NCBI GenBank assembly: GCA_965212135.1
Contig: OZ243044.1
Span: 1,612,001-1,676,000 of the forward strand
DNA length: 64,000 nt
Source: Bin75 sp965212135
GTDB taxonomy: Bacteria > Nitrospirota > Nitrospiria > Nitrospirales > UBA8639
Reading direction: 5' to 3'
The notes under the pieces are model-generated. The model had not been told where the DNA came from and ran no database searches. It worked only from the letters and a program-made list of their open reading frames with translations. Shown here in pieces: positions 8,902 through 20,509 of this stretch (position 1 is the stretch's first letter; every line of letters starts with the position of its first letter). The translations under genes and the position numbers were made by a program.

Positions 8902-9645
8902 ATGCTGTCCAGCCACGTCTCGCTGTTTGCGTCTTTTAGCGCGGGCTTCCTGTCCTTTGTCTCGCCGTGTGTGTTGCCGCTGGTGCCTTCCTATGTCTCC
9001 TATATGACGGGGCTTTCCCTGGAGCAGCTCACGGATGCGTCGGAACGGCAACGATTTCGCCAAGCCATTATTCTGAATTCCTGCCTGTTTATTGCGGGGT
9101 TTTCGTCCGTGTTTATCGCGTTTGGGGCCTCGGCAAGTTTTGTGGGACAAGTGTTGTATGGCTATCAGGATCTGATTCGGAAAATTGGCGCCGTCCTGAT
9201 TATTGTCTTCGGGCTTTCTTTGCTGGGGGCGTTGAGATGGAATGTTCTGATGACCGAACGCCGCCTCTTTTCTTTTGGCAGCCGGCCCGTTGGGTACGTC
9301 GGATCGTTCCTGATCGGGACGGCCTTCGCCGCCGCGTGGACGCCCTGCGTCGGGCCTGTGCTTGGCGCGATTCTGGCGTATGCCAGCACCACGGAATCAC
9401 TGTCGTCGGGGATTCTGCTCCTGGCGTCCTATTCCCTGGGCCTGGGGATTCCATTCTTTGTCACCGCCTTCAGCGTTGATAAATTTCTCAACCATTTTCA
9501 AACGGCGCGGCGGTATCTTCGCGGAGTGTCCGTGGGCAGCGGCATCTGTTTGGTCCTGGTCGGCGCGATCATGTACGTTGATTCCCTGGCGCTCCTGACC
9601 GGTTTTCTCGAACGGAACGGGATTGGCTGGTATCTTGGGCAGTAG
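8902..9645 (+). CDS. ccdA: CcdA-type thiol-disulfide transporter
   Basis: 247 residues, six membrane helices. The two conserved cysteines that shuttle electrons lie in prolines-rich helices: Cys23 in FVSPCVLPLVPSY and Cys149 in AAAWTPCVGP. CcdA/DsbD-beta proteins take electrons from cytoplasmic thioredoxin and pass them to periplasmic thioredoxin-fold proteins such as CcmG (2353-2907) and the lipoprotein encoded just upstream. Length matches CcdA, without the extra domains of DsbD. The pair with the upstream gene forms a small redox operon. Confidence 0.93.
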   Translation: MLSSHVSLFASFSAGFLSFVSPCVLPLVPSYVSYMTGLSLEQLTDASERQRFRQAIILNSCLFIAGFSSVFIAFGASASFVGQVLYGYQDLIRKIGAVLIIVFGLSLLGALRWNVLMTERRLFSFGSRPVGYVGSFLIGTAFAAAWTPCVGPVLGAILAYASTTESLSSGILLLASYSLGLGIPFFVTAFSVDKFLNHFQTARRYLRGVSVGSGICLVLVGAIMYVDSLALLTGFLERNGIGWYLGQ

Positions 9646-9649
9646 GCGG

Positions 9650-9668
9650 ACCGTTTTGTTTCAACGGT
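9650..9668. terminator. Small hairpin between convergent ccdA and bamD
   Basis: ACCGTT pairs with AACGGT around a T-rich loop, right after the ccdA stop and before the bamD stop on the other strand. The stem is only six base pairs and lacks a clean T tract, so this is a weak candidate terminator. Confidence 0.25.
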
Positions 9669-9746
9669 TCGTCGGCCACGCGCGTTGTTCGTTGTGTGAC
9701 CGCGCGACCCCTGAATGAGCGCAACGAAGCGGGAGAGGACCGAGAC

Positions 9747-10718
9747 CTATTCGCACCAGCTCCCGGGACGGCACGTCACGGATTGGGTCACGGGGGAACG
9801 TGGGATGCCGGATTGGAAGGCCCCGATGGCTTCGCACCAGGATCCGACCTGGCACGGTGTCGCGGAGGCGGACGAGCGGGCGGGTCTCGTGTGTGCAGGT
9901 TGGGGCGCGAAGAGCGCGGTGTTGTTTGTGACGGGCACGAGGCTGGTGAGCAGCACATTGTGGTTCACGGAAGCCGTATCAATCAGGTCGGGATTTTCTT
10001 TTTGGAGCGCCGCAAGCACCTGAAGCCCCTCTTTCCTCAAGGCATGCCGGGGATGTTGTTGAACCAATGCCAAGGCCCAATCCCGCGACCATTCCAGCGC
10101 GCCTAAATCCTTGTACGTTTTGGTCAGGTACAGTTTGGATTCAATGGCTTCCTCCAGGTCGGGGTAGGAGTCAATAATTTTCCTGAATCGTTTCGCGGCG
10201 GCCAAATAGGCTTCTTTGCGATAATAGAATTTCCCGACAAACAAATGGTTCCGGGCAAGGTGGCGGTCGCATTTTCGAATGGTGGCCAACGCTTCCGCTT
10301 CGTATTGACTGCCGGGGAATTCCGTCATGAGTTCCACAAACTCTTCGCGAGTCTTTTTCACGGGCGTCACGTCGCGGTCAATCGTGCCCACCATTTTGAA
10401 ATGGCTGAGGGCCAATCGGTATTGCGCGTAGGGCGCGAGTACGTGATTGCGGTGCATGTCCAGAAAATGTTGATATTCAACGATCGCTTCGGCGTAGCCT
10501 TCTTTTTCATGAAAGGCTTCCGCGCGTTTCATGATGACGTTGGGGTCATAGTTCATTTCAATCGTATCCCCGACAAAAATCTGCGTATCGGTTCGCTCAA
10601 CGCTTTCCACGGGGGCCGGCGACTCTTTCTCTGGAAACAGCGAGCAGCCGAAGGCGAGCAACCCGGTGACGGATACGATCAAGACGGTGGCCGGATGGCG
10701 AAACAACACGGTGCGCAT
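9747..10718 (-). CDS. bamD: Outer-membrane assembly lipoprotein BamD (YfiO family), extended C terminus
   Basis: 323 residues. Lipobox LLAFGC with Cys25, then TPR-like helices with family features (YAEAIVEYQHFL, YPDLEEAIESKLYLTKTYKDLGA) through about residue 250. BamD is the essential partner of BamA in folding outer-membrane barrels. Typical members have about 240-260 residues; here a Pro/Ser/Cys-rich tail of about 65 residues follows, with the octamers CQVGSWCE (289-296) and CRPGSWCE (316-323). AAGGAG precedes the ATG at 10718. Residues 1-250 are confidently BamD-like; the tail is unexplained. Confidence 0.85.
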   Translation of the reverse strand: MRTVLFRHPATVLIVSVTGLLAFGCSLFPEKESPAPVESVERTDTQIFVGDTIEMNYDPNVIMKRAEAFHEKEGYAEAIVEYQHFLDMHRNHVLAPYAQYRLALSHFKMVGTIDRDVTPVKKTREEFVELMTEFPGSQYEAEALATIRKCDRHLARNHLFVGKFYYRKEAYLAAAKRFRKIIDSYPDLEEAIESKLYLTKTYKDLGALEWSRDWALALVQQHPRHALRKEGLQVLAALQKENPDLIDTASVNHNVLLTSLVPVTNNTALFAPQPAHTRPARSSASATPCQVGSWCEAIGAFQSGIPRSPVTQSVTCRPGSWCE

Positions 10719-10843
10719 ACGCGTTAAACTCCTTGGAAAGACACGACTGACTTTTTAGAATACCAGAAGCCTGAACATGAAAACAAGCGTGCGGTCCTGA
10801 TGCGCGGGATTGCAAGCCTTTTCCGGTGGAGAGGGAACGTGAC

Positions 10844-11863
10844 ATGGCCCATCGTTACACCAGCCGCATCTGCGGAACCGGTTCGTATGTGCCGGAACGT
10901 CAAGTGACCAATGAGGAGGTGGCCACGCAATTTGCCCTCCGCGACCAGGATGTCTTCCGGGTCACCGGCATCCGCACCCGTCATTGGAGCCAGGCCCATG
11001 AAACCTGTTCGCAATTGGCGGAACAGGCCGCGCGGCGGGCCTTGGATGACTCGGGGCTTTCGGGTGACGCCGTGGACGCCATCCTGGTGTCCACCACGTC
11101 TCCGGATACGCCGTTTCCCTCAATCGCGTGCTCGCTTCAGAAACGGCTGGACGCGCAAAACGTGGCCGCCTTTGATCTCGCGGCCTCGTGCAGCGGCTTT
11201 CTGTACGGCTTGTCCATGGCCCATGCCTTTATCCGCTCCGGCCGGTTTCAGCGTTGTCTGGTGGTGGCGGCCGAGATAAAATCCCGCTCTCTCCACGTCT
11301 CCGAGCCTGCGAGCGGGATGCTCTTCGGCGACGGGGCCGGCGCGGCGGTTGTGACGCGAGAAGACGTGCCGCGCGGCACGTCGGCTGTGCGGCACACGGC
11401 CAGCGGAATTCTGGATATTCGATTATATTCCGAAGGAGCCCATTATGGCCTGATCACGATTCCCGCGGGCGGTTCGCGGCGCCCCACGAGCCTTGACACA
11501 ATTCGCCGGCATCAACACGCGATTCACTTGCGGGGGGGGGCGGTGTACCGCGTGGCGGTGAAACGGGTCACCGAGGCGATGGCCATGATCCTTCGCGACG
11601 CCCGAACGACCGTATCCGAGGTGCGGCACGTGATTATGCATCAAGCCAATGGCCGTATGCTTCGCACCATTGCGAACCGGTTGGGGGTACGTGAAGAACA
11701 AATGGTCTCCATCATTGACCGCGTTGGCAACACGTCTTCAGCCTCGTTGCCCATGGCCTTGGATTGGGCGCACCGGCAGGGAAAATTTCGCCACGGCGAC
11801 CTGATTCTTCTCGGAGCGTTCGGCGGCGGGTTCACCTGGGGCACCGCCCTCATCCGATGGTGA
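10844..11863 (+). CDS. 3-oxoacyl-ACP synthase III (FabH-like)
   Basis: 339 residues from ATG 10844, which has GGAGAGGG eight bases upstream; an in-frame GTG at 10826 is less likely. The KAS III triad is complete: Cys116 (AASCSGF), His266 (MHQAN) and Asn296 (VGNTS). Such enzymes condense acetyl-CoA or another primer with malonyl-ACP to start fatty acid synthesis, or act in related condensations. It stands alone, away from other fab genes, so it could be a second KAS III with a different primer; I therefore give no gene symbol. Confidence 0.88.
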   Translation: MAHRYTSRICGTGSYVPERQVTNEEVATQFALRDQDVFRVTGIRTRHWSQAHETCSQLAEQAARRALDDSGLSGDAVDAILVSTTSPDTPFPSIACSLQKRLDAQNVAAFDLAASCSGFLYGLSMAHAFIRSGRFQRCLVVAAEIKSRSLHVSEPASGMLFGDGAGAAVVTREDVPRGTSAVRHTASGILDIRLYSEGAHYGLITIPAGGSRRPTSLDTIRRHQHAIHLRGGAVYRVAVKRVTEAMAMILRDARTTVSEVRHVIMHQANGRMLRTIANRLGVREEQMVSIIDRVGNTSSASLPMALDWAHRQGKFRHGDLILLGAFGGGFTWGTALIRW

Positions 11864-12049
11864 AGGGCCGATGAACGGGAGGAGCATGAGCATGGCGAGG
11901 CTGTCTCCGCCCCGGCCTGGTTGACGGAGCCCGTGTGCATGACATACTGTCTCGGGCAGTTCTCAACGAGAAGGCTTCTTGGGGCCGGGGTTGCGGCCTG
12001 TGAATCATCCGCCGGCCCGGTATCCCGATAGATCGAGGGAGGGTGCAGA

Positions 12050-12994
12050 GTGAAAAAGATTTATTTAGCCAATCCGCGCGGGTTTTGCGCCGGCGTTGAC
12101 CGGGCCACCGCCATCGTCGAATTGTCCCTGAAACGTTATGGCGCTCCGATCTACGTGCGGCATGAAATCGTACACAGTCGGCACGTCGTCAATTCCCTGC
12201 ATCAGCAGGGCGCGATTTTTGTGGAGGAACTGGATGAAGTGCCGGCGGGCGCGATCGTGATTTTCAGCGCGCATGGGGTGGCCAAAAAGGTGTGGGAAGA
12301 GGCGCAGCGGCGCAACTTGAAAGTGATTGATGCGACGTGCCCCCTGGTGATCAAAGTGCACAAGGAAGTCAATCGCGATTACAACCATAACTACGAACTC
12401 ATTCTCATCGGTCATGCCGGCCATCCCGAGGTTGACGGAACCCTTGGACAGATTCCGGATAAATTTCATTTGGTGTCTTCCGTTGAAGACGTTGAAAAAC
12501 TTCGGGTTTCCAATCACGACCATTTGTCCTACGTCACGCAAACGACGTTAAGTGTGGATGAGTGCCGTGAAATTGTGGCGGCGCTCAACCGGCGATTTCC
12601 GGGCATCAAAGGTCCGCATCAGGAAGATATTTGTTATGCCACGCAAAATCGCCAGAATGCCGTGAAAGAATTGGTCAAATTCGTGGATTTGATCCTGGTC
12701 ATTGGGTCTCCCAATAGTTCAAATTCCAACAGACTTCGTGAATTAGCCGAACGCTTCGCGGTTACCTCCTATCTCATTGACTCCTATAAAGACATTCAGG
12801 AAGACTGGCTCCAAAACGTGGAATCCGTCGGGATCACCGCCGGCGCCTCCGCGCCGGAAGTGCTCGTCATGGAAGTGGTGTCGTATCTCCGGGAACGTGG
12901 CGCCACGGAGGTCGAAGAACTGACGGTCGTTGAAGAAGACGTCGAATTTCTCCTGCCCAAAGAACTGGTCATGCCCGGCCCTGCCTGCAATTGA
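12050..12994 (+). CDS. ispH: 4-hydroxy-3-methylbut-2-enyl diphosphate reductase IspH
   Basis: 314 residues from GTG 12050, with GAGGGAGGG just upstream. The three cysteines that hold the iron-sulfur cluster are Cys13 (PRGFCAGV), Cys97 (DATCPLV) and Cys195 (DICYAT). IspH performs the last step of the MEP pathway, making IPP and DMAPP from HMBPP, in the cytosol. Conserved histidines (HEIVHS, AHG, GHAGHPE) and the TQTTLS motif are also there. Single gene; the 186 bases between the KAS III gene and ispH show nothing beyond the ribosome site. Confidence 0.97.
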   Translation: MKKIYLANPRGFCAGVDRATAIVELSLKRYGAPIYVRHEIVHSRHVVNSLHQQGAIFVEELDEVPAGAIVIFSAHGVAKKVWEEAQRRNLKVIDATCPLVIKVHKEVNRDYNHNYELILIGHAGHPEVDGTLGQIPDKFHLVSSVEDVEKLRVSNHDHLSYVTQTTLSVDECREIVAALNRRFPGIKGPHQEDICYATQNRQNAVKELVKFVDLILVIGSPNSSNSNRLRELAERFAVTSYLIDSYKDIQEDWLQNVESVGITAGASAPEVLVMEVVSYLRERGATEVEELTVVEEDVEFLLPKELVMPGPACN

Positions 12995-13016
12995 AGCAAA
13001 AGCCTCACGCCCCTTG

Positions 13017-13040
13017 CCCTGCTGCCGTTTCCAGCCTGGA
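13017..13040 (+). repeat. Left flanking repeat of the RM island
   Basis: This 24-base stretch matches 20346-20369, after the res gene, at 22 of 24 positions in the same orientation. The pair brackets the mod-res island. It could be a duplicated target site, recombination arm or members of a dispersed repeat family. Confidence 0.45.
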
Positions 13041-13060
13041 CGGTCAGCATACGCTCCGCG

Positions 13061-13091
13061 CCGTCATGCCCACGAAAGCGGGAATCCAGGC
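13061..13091 (+). repeat. REP-like dispersed repeat
   Basis: The sequence CGTCATGCCCACGAAAGCGG and the following GAATCCAGG is one base off the widespread bacterial extragenic palindrome whose core pairs CCCGC with GCGGG around GAAA-type loops. Only one copy is obvious in the window. Recognised from memory of the repeat family. Confidence 0.5.
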
Positions 13092-13177
13092 AACGGACAT
13101 TTTCCGCATCATTGGTGTAGCCATACGGTTTCTCTCTGTCTAGGCAGTCAAGCCGTTTTCTGCTATTCTTTTCTGCC

Positions 13178-16269
<3,092 letters not shown>

Positions 16270-16270
<1 letters not shown>

Positions 16271-16800
16271 TGGAAGAACTAGATAGCATATCTACTAGTG
16301 ATCTCCAATATTACAAATCCGTAATTGCGGATACAGACAGACTGCGGAAACGTTTATGGCTTTGGGCTACAATATCATTCCTTTATGTTTTTAGCGGACT
16401 AACATTAGAATTCAATGAAGGCACCATTACAATTGAGTTGTTAGGAATTTCCGTCAAAGGGATGACGGAAGTGCTATTGACCAATGTCCTGTTTGTCCTT
16501 ACGCTTTATTCCGCTGTTGCATATTTCTGGAATTTCTTTTTGAAATGCAGAGGATTAAAAAGAGGTTTTGTAAAATCGCTATGGTTGTTGCGCCAATCTT
16601 TTTTTAAGGCGGGCTCTTTTTCGAGTGGATTTGAAGGCATGAAACCGGTAAAAATCGATAGCTATACTCGCGGGATATTGAGCCAATTCGGAAAGAGTCG
16701 CTTCGTTATAGTCTTGGAATTCACTGTAATTCCCCTGTATTTTCCCGCCATGCTATCTTTTGTCGCCATGATGTCTATTGTCTGCGAAAAATTTTTCTAA
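16270..16800 (+). CDS. Small membrane protein inside the RM operon, unknown function
   Basis: 176 residues with three or four hydrophobic segments (about 32-50, 68-95 and 143-172) and no motif I recognise. Its ATG overlaps the mod stop (TAATG), so it is translated with mod, and it lies before the res gene. It is AT-rich like the centre of mod, unlike the GC-rich res, which suggests it arrived with that segment. A membrane-bound accessory to defence is an inference from position only. Confidence 0.65.
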
Positions 16801-16834
16801 TGTGCTACGCCATCACTATGCGAAGAGTGCTCCC

Positions 16835-17172
16835 ATGACCGTCCATCACATCAAGCGTCCGTTACAACGCCCTGCGATGCATCCGGGCGAAGTCCTGCGG
16901 GATGACGTGCTACCGGCATTGGGTTTGTCGGTCAGTGAGACGGCAAGACGGCTTGGGGTTTCGCTTCAGCAATTTCACGGATTCTCGCTTGTACGCATCC
17001 GGTCACGGTGGAAATGGCATTGAGAGTCGACAAACTTGTCGGCAATGGGCCGGAACTCTGGCTGAAGATGCAGCAGAACCATGGTCTCTGGCGTACAGAG
17101 CAAGAATTGAAAAATGAACTTAGAAAAATAACTCCAGAGAAGTTGCCGGCAACGGGTGCGGTGCCGCGCTAA
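16835..17172 (+). pseudogene. Broken HigA-family antitoxin
   Basis: From ATG 16835 the protein reads HPGEVLRDDVLPALGLSVSE, the hallmark N terminus of HigA/VapI helix-turn-helix antitoxins, then falls out of frame after GVSLQQ near 16972. Two bases further the correct frame resumes with SRILACTHPVTVEMALRVDK and continues to a stop at 17170-17172. Inserting one base after CAA restores a normal QxLSRIL turn, so a single-base deletion is the likely lesion. No HigB toxin gene is adjacent. It may formerly have been part of the island or its regulator. Confidence 0.8.
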
Positions 17173-17210
17173 CCGTCAGTGGTTGTGCTCGCATAATTGG
17201 ACTCCAGCCT

Positions 17211-20200
17211 ATGCCTCGAAAACGTCGACGGATTGTGCCTGCCCCCCTGCAAAGCCTTCTTGTCCTCCACCGCTTCATCTGCCGTGCATTCGGCTATGAC
17301 AACATGCGCGTCATGCTCGACTTGCTACGCGACGTTTCGCCGACTGGTGATGCCGGTAGCGAAAGCGCATATGCCCGCACGTTGTACACGGCTCGTGCCA
17401 CAATCGGCTGGGATGAATTCTCGCAATACGACGCCAACATCACCGAGCATAGCCGCCGGCTGCGCATGACGGACGAACATGGCCGCACATGGAAGCCGCA
17501 CCAGTATCTTGCCCTGCTGTTCACCGAGCATTATCTGCACCGCTATTTTGACGACCCCGACAAGTTGTGTACCGATCTGAACCGGGCAAAGAAAAATACG
17601 GAGGGGCCGATTCATTCGCTGCCGGATTACAAACCGGAGGATCTGCGCACTATTGCCTTTCAGAGCGCGACGGGTTCCGGCAAAACGCTCCTCATGCACG
17701 CCCACGTTCTGCAGTACCGGCATTACCTGAACCGGGCGGGTAAAAAATTGAACAACGTCATCCTGCTGACGCCGAACGAACAGATGTCGGCGCAACACGA
17801 GCGTGAATTGCGGGAAAGCGGCCTGCACGCACGGCTGTTTTCCAGCGAGGCCGGCACGGATTTGTTCGCACCCGTCGAGATTCTTGACCTGCACAAGCTG
17901 GCGGAGAAGAAGGGGATCAAGCGTGTCGCGGTACGGGATTTCGGCGACGATAACCTGGTGCTGGTGGACGAAGGGCATCTCGGCGCGTCGGGCAAAGTCT
18001 TCCGCAAGCTACGCGCGGAACTCGCGCGCGGAGGTTTCGCTTTTGAATACTCCGCCACCTTCAATCAGGTGGTGGCTAGCGAGAAGGACAAGGATCTGCG
18101 CAACGCCTACGGAAAATGCCTGCTCTTTGATTATGCCTACCGCCAGTTTCATGCGGATGGCTACGGCAAGGATTACGCCATTCTGAACTTGCCGGGCGGT
18201 GTACAGGATGAGAACAGCAGGATGTATCTCCTCGGCTGCCTGCTGACGTTCTACCAGCAATGCCGTATCTGGCGGGACAAGGCGGCGGACTGGGAGGCGT
18301 TCAATCCGGCGAAACCGCTGTGGGTCTTCCTCGGCAAAACGGTGACTGGCAGCAGCGAGGACGTTAAGGAAACGAAAGCGGACGTGGTTCGCATTCTTGA
18401 TTTCCTCGGCTGGGTGCTGGCGCACGGCGGCGATGTCCGCGCGATGATTGACCGTTTGCGTGCGGGCCAGTCTGGGCTGACGGACGACGATGGTCACGAT
18501 TACTTCGCCGGCCGTTTCGGGTTGCTGCCTCCCGACGTCGGCGACCTGTACGCCGATGTGTGCGACACCCTGTTTCACGGTTCTGGAAGGATGCACGTGG
18601 CGTACCTGACCACGGGTGAAGGCGAATTGCACCTGCGCAGCGCCGACGGCCCGGTGTTCGGCGTCGTCAATATCGGCGATTCGGCGGCGCTGTACAAATT
18701 GCTCGGCGACCATGCCAATCCCGACTTTGACGTTGAACGGGAAACCGGCTTTGTGGAACGGTTGTTCGCCGGAGTAGATCGGCCGGCCTCGCCGGTGAAT
18801 ATCGTTGTCGGCGCGCGGCGTTTCATTGCCGGCTGGAACTCCTGGCGCGTCAGTACGATGGGGCTGATGCACGTGGGCGTCGGCGAAGGGCCGGAAGTCA
18901 TCCAGATGTTTGGCCGCGGCGTGCGTCTCAAGGGCTGGAAGATGAGTCTGAAGCGGCATCGCAAGAGTGAGGCCGAGCCGCCTGCGGACAGCGATGCCCT
19001 GGCGAAACTGGAAACGCTCTACATCTTCGGACTGCGCGCCAATTACATGCAGACCTTCCGCGAGATGCTCGAAACGGAAGGGGTGACCGAGGAGACGGTT
19101 CGATTGCCCGTCACTTGGAACTTTGCCAGAAAGACCGATCTGAAATTCATCCGGCTCCAGGATGGCCTGCAATACGAGCGTTCCGACGGGCGCCCGGCGT
19201 TGCCGCATCCGGGGAAAAGCGTCCCCGCCGTCACGCTGGATTTGTACTCGTCGCTGCAAACTGTCGCGTCCACGGATCACAAAACTGGCGGAGAGACGTC
19301 AAGGAAGCCGGTCAAGCTTGACGGCCACGTCGGCTTTTTTAACCGCACCCGTATCTACGACGCCTTGCTGGCGCGAAAGCGGCAACAGGGCTGGTCCAAT
19401 CTGCACATCGCGCCGAAGACCGTGGACCGTCTGTTGGAAAACCATGACTGGTACACGCTGTACCTGCCGCCGGAGCGGTTGCATGCGACTTCGTTCCGGC
19501 AGGTGCGCGAATTGGAAGCCATCGCCACTGTGCTGATCGCCGAATATATTGACCGTTTCTGGCGCGGGCAACGCCGGAGTTGGGAGAGTCAGCGGTATGC
19601 GGTGGTGAAGCTGGACGAGGATGATCCGAACCGGATTGCGGCGTATGAACTCTCGGCAGATGCGAAGGAGGCCCGATTAGTCAACGATATCCGTGAGTTG
19701 AAAGAGCGTGTACGAAAAGGGGAAGCAGGAAATTTTCATCACCTGAAACTCGGTGTTTTGAAGACCAAGTACCATGCCTACGAACCCCTGCTGTATGCCG
19801 GCAAGGACTGTAAGGTTACCGTTCAGCCGGTGGCTCTCAATGAGAACGAAAAGAAAATCGTCGAAAAACTGGCGGAACTGGCCGAAGCCGATGACGCCTG
19901 TCTGCAAGGCCGTGAGCTGTTTTTGATTCGTAATCGGACGCGCGGACGTGGCGTGTCGTTCTTTGATGATCATGGGTATTACCCCGATTTCATCGTGTGG
20001 CTCAAGGATGATGATTGTCAGCATATTCTCTTCCTTGATCCAAAGGGGTTAGGCCGCTTCAGTCCGAAGGAGCGAAAGAAAGTGCGTCTCCACCGCGAGA
20101 TCAAAGAGATCGAAACCCAGATTCGCGCGCATGATCCGAACTTGAGTCTGCACGCCTACGTGCTTTCCGTGACCTCCCGCGATGAGATCAGCGACGAGGA

Positions 20201-20306
20201 GTATTCACCTGAGCAATGGGCGGAGCGGGGCGTCTATTTCCTGAACGAGCCTGATAGCTTGCGACAGGTGATCGGTGACGCCCTGGGGACGGTGCCTTTC
20301 ACTTGA
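17211..20306 (+). CDS. Type III-like restriction helicase-nuclease (Res)
   Basis: 1031 residues. Superfamily 2 helicase motifs are clear: Walker A ATGSGKTLLMHAHVL (about 156-170), motif II VDEGH (about 247-251, in place of DEAH), motif III YSATF and motif VI MFGRGVRLKGW (about 566-576). Near the C terminus YPDFIVWL followed by LFLDPKG supplies a PD-(D/E)xK nuclease site (about 924-945). Type III Res subunits translocate on ATP and cut when Mod meets unmethylated sites in opposite orientation. No inactivating lesion is seen. GC-rich throughout, unlike the membrane protein gene before it. Confidence 0.88.
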   Translation: MPRKRRRIVPAPLQSLLVLHRFICRAFGYDNMRVMLDLLRDVSPTGDAGSESAYARTLYTARATIGWDEFSQYDANITEHSRRLRMTDEHGRTWKPHQYLALLFTEHYLHRYFDDPDKLCTDLNRAKKNTEGPIHSLPDYKPEDLRTIAFQSATGSGKTLLMHAHVLQYRHYLNRAGKKLNNVILLTPNEQMSAQHERELRESGLHARLFSSEAGTDLFAPVEILDLHKLAEKKGIKRVAVRDFGDDNLVLVDEGHLGASGKVFRKLRAELARGGFAFEYSATFNQVVASEKDKDLRNAYGKCLLFDYAYRQFHADGYGKDYAILNLPGGVQDENSRMYLLGCLLTFYQQCRIWRDKAADWEAFNPAKPLWVFLGKTVTGSSEDVKETKADVVRILDFLGWVLAHGGDVRAMIDRLRAGQSGLTDDDGHDYFAGRFGLLPPDVGDLYADVCDTLFHGSGRMHVAYLTTGEGELHLRSADGPVFGVVNIGDSAALYKLLGDHANPDFDVERETGFVERLFAGVDRPASPVNIVVGARRFIAGWNSWRVSTMGLMHVGVGEGPEVIQMFGRGVRLKGWKMSLKRHRKSEAEPPADSDALAKLETLYIFGLRANYMQTFREMLETEGVTEETVRLPVTWNFARKTDLKFIRLQDGLQYERSDGRPALPHPGKSVPAVTLDLYSSLQTVASTDHKTGGETSRKPVKLDGHVGFFNRTRIYDALLARKRQQGWSNLHIAPKTVDRLLENHDWYTLYLPPERLHATSFRQVRELEAIATVLIAEYIDRFWRGQRRSWESQRYAVVKLDEDDPNRIAAYELSADAKEARLVNDIRELKERVRKGEAGNFHHLKLGVLKTKYHAYEPLLYAGKDCKVTVQPVALNENEKKIVEKLAELAEADDACLQGRELFLIRNRTRGRGVSFFDDHGYYPDFIVWLKDDDCQHILFLDPKGLGRFSPKERKKVRLHREIKEIETQIRAHDPNLSLHAYVLSVTSRDEISDEEYSPEQWAERGVYFLNEPDSLRQVIGDALGTVPFT

Positions 20307-20345
20307 TCTTCCGTGCGAGGCCCGGTTCGCTCAACCATCGGCATC

Positions 20346-20369
20346 CCCTGCCGCCGTTTTCAGCCTGGA
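20346..20369 (+). repeat. Right flanking repeat of the RM island
   Basis: Matches 13017-13040 at 22 of 24 positions in direct orientation. The bases between res and smc (20307-20509) otherwise hold only an AT-rich run around 20380-20450 that probably serves as smc promoter region. Confidence 0.45.
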
Positions 20370-20509
20370 TGAAAAACACAATATCTGGGCTACAATTCAT
20401 TAATTGCCACATTATTTAGTGCCGTGTCTTTGTTTTTTTCGTTTTCTGTGGTACATTGCCGCGGCTTGGCGACTTGCTCCATCACCCTCATCCCGCATGC
20501 GGGGTTTCT

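Noticed and set aside
13061..13091. Possible attachment site for a phage
   Set aside because: It is much more like the common REP palindrome, which is found widely in bacterial genomes, and no integrase gene is nearby.
18009..19280. Minus-strand open frame opposite res
   Set aside because: No ribosome site or motif, and the plus strand carries helicase motifs throughout.
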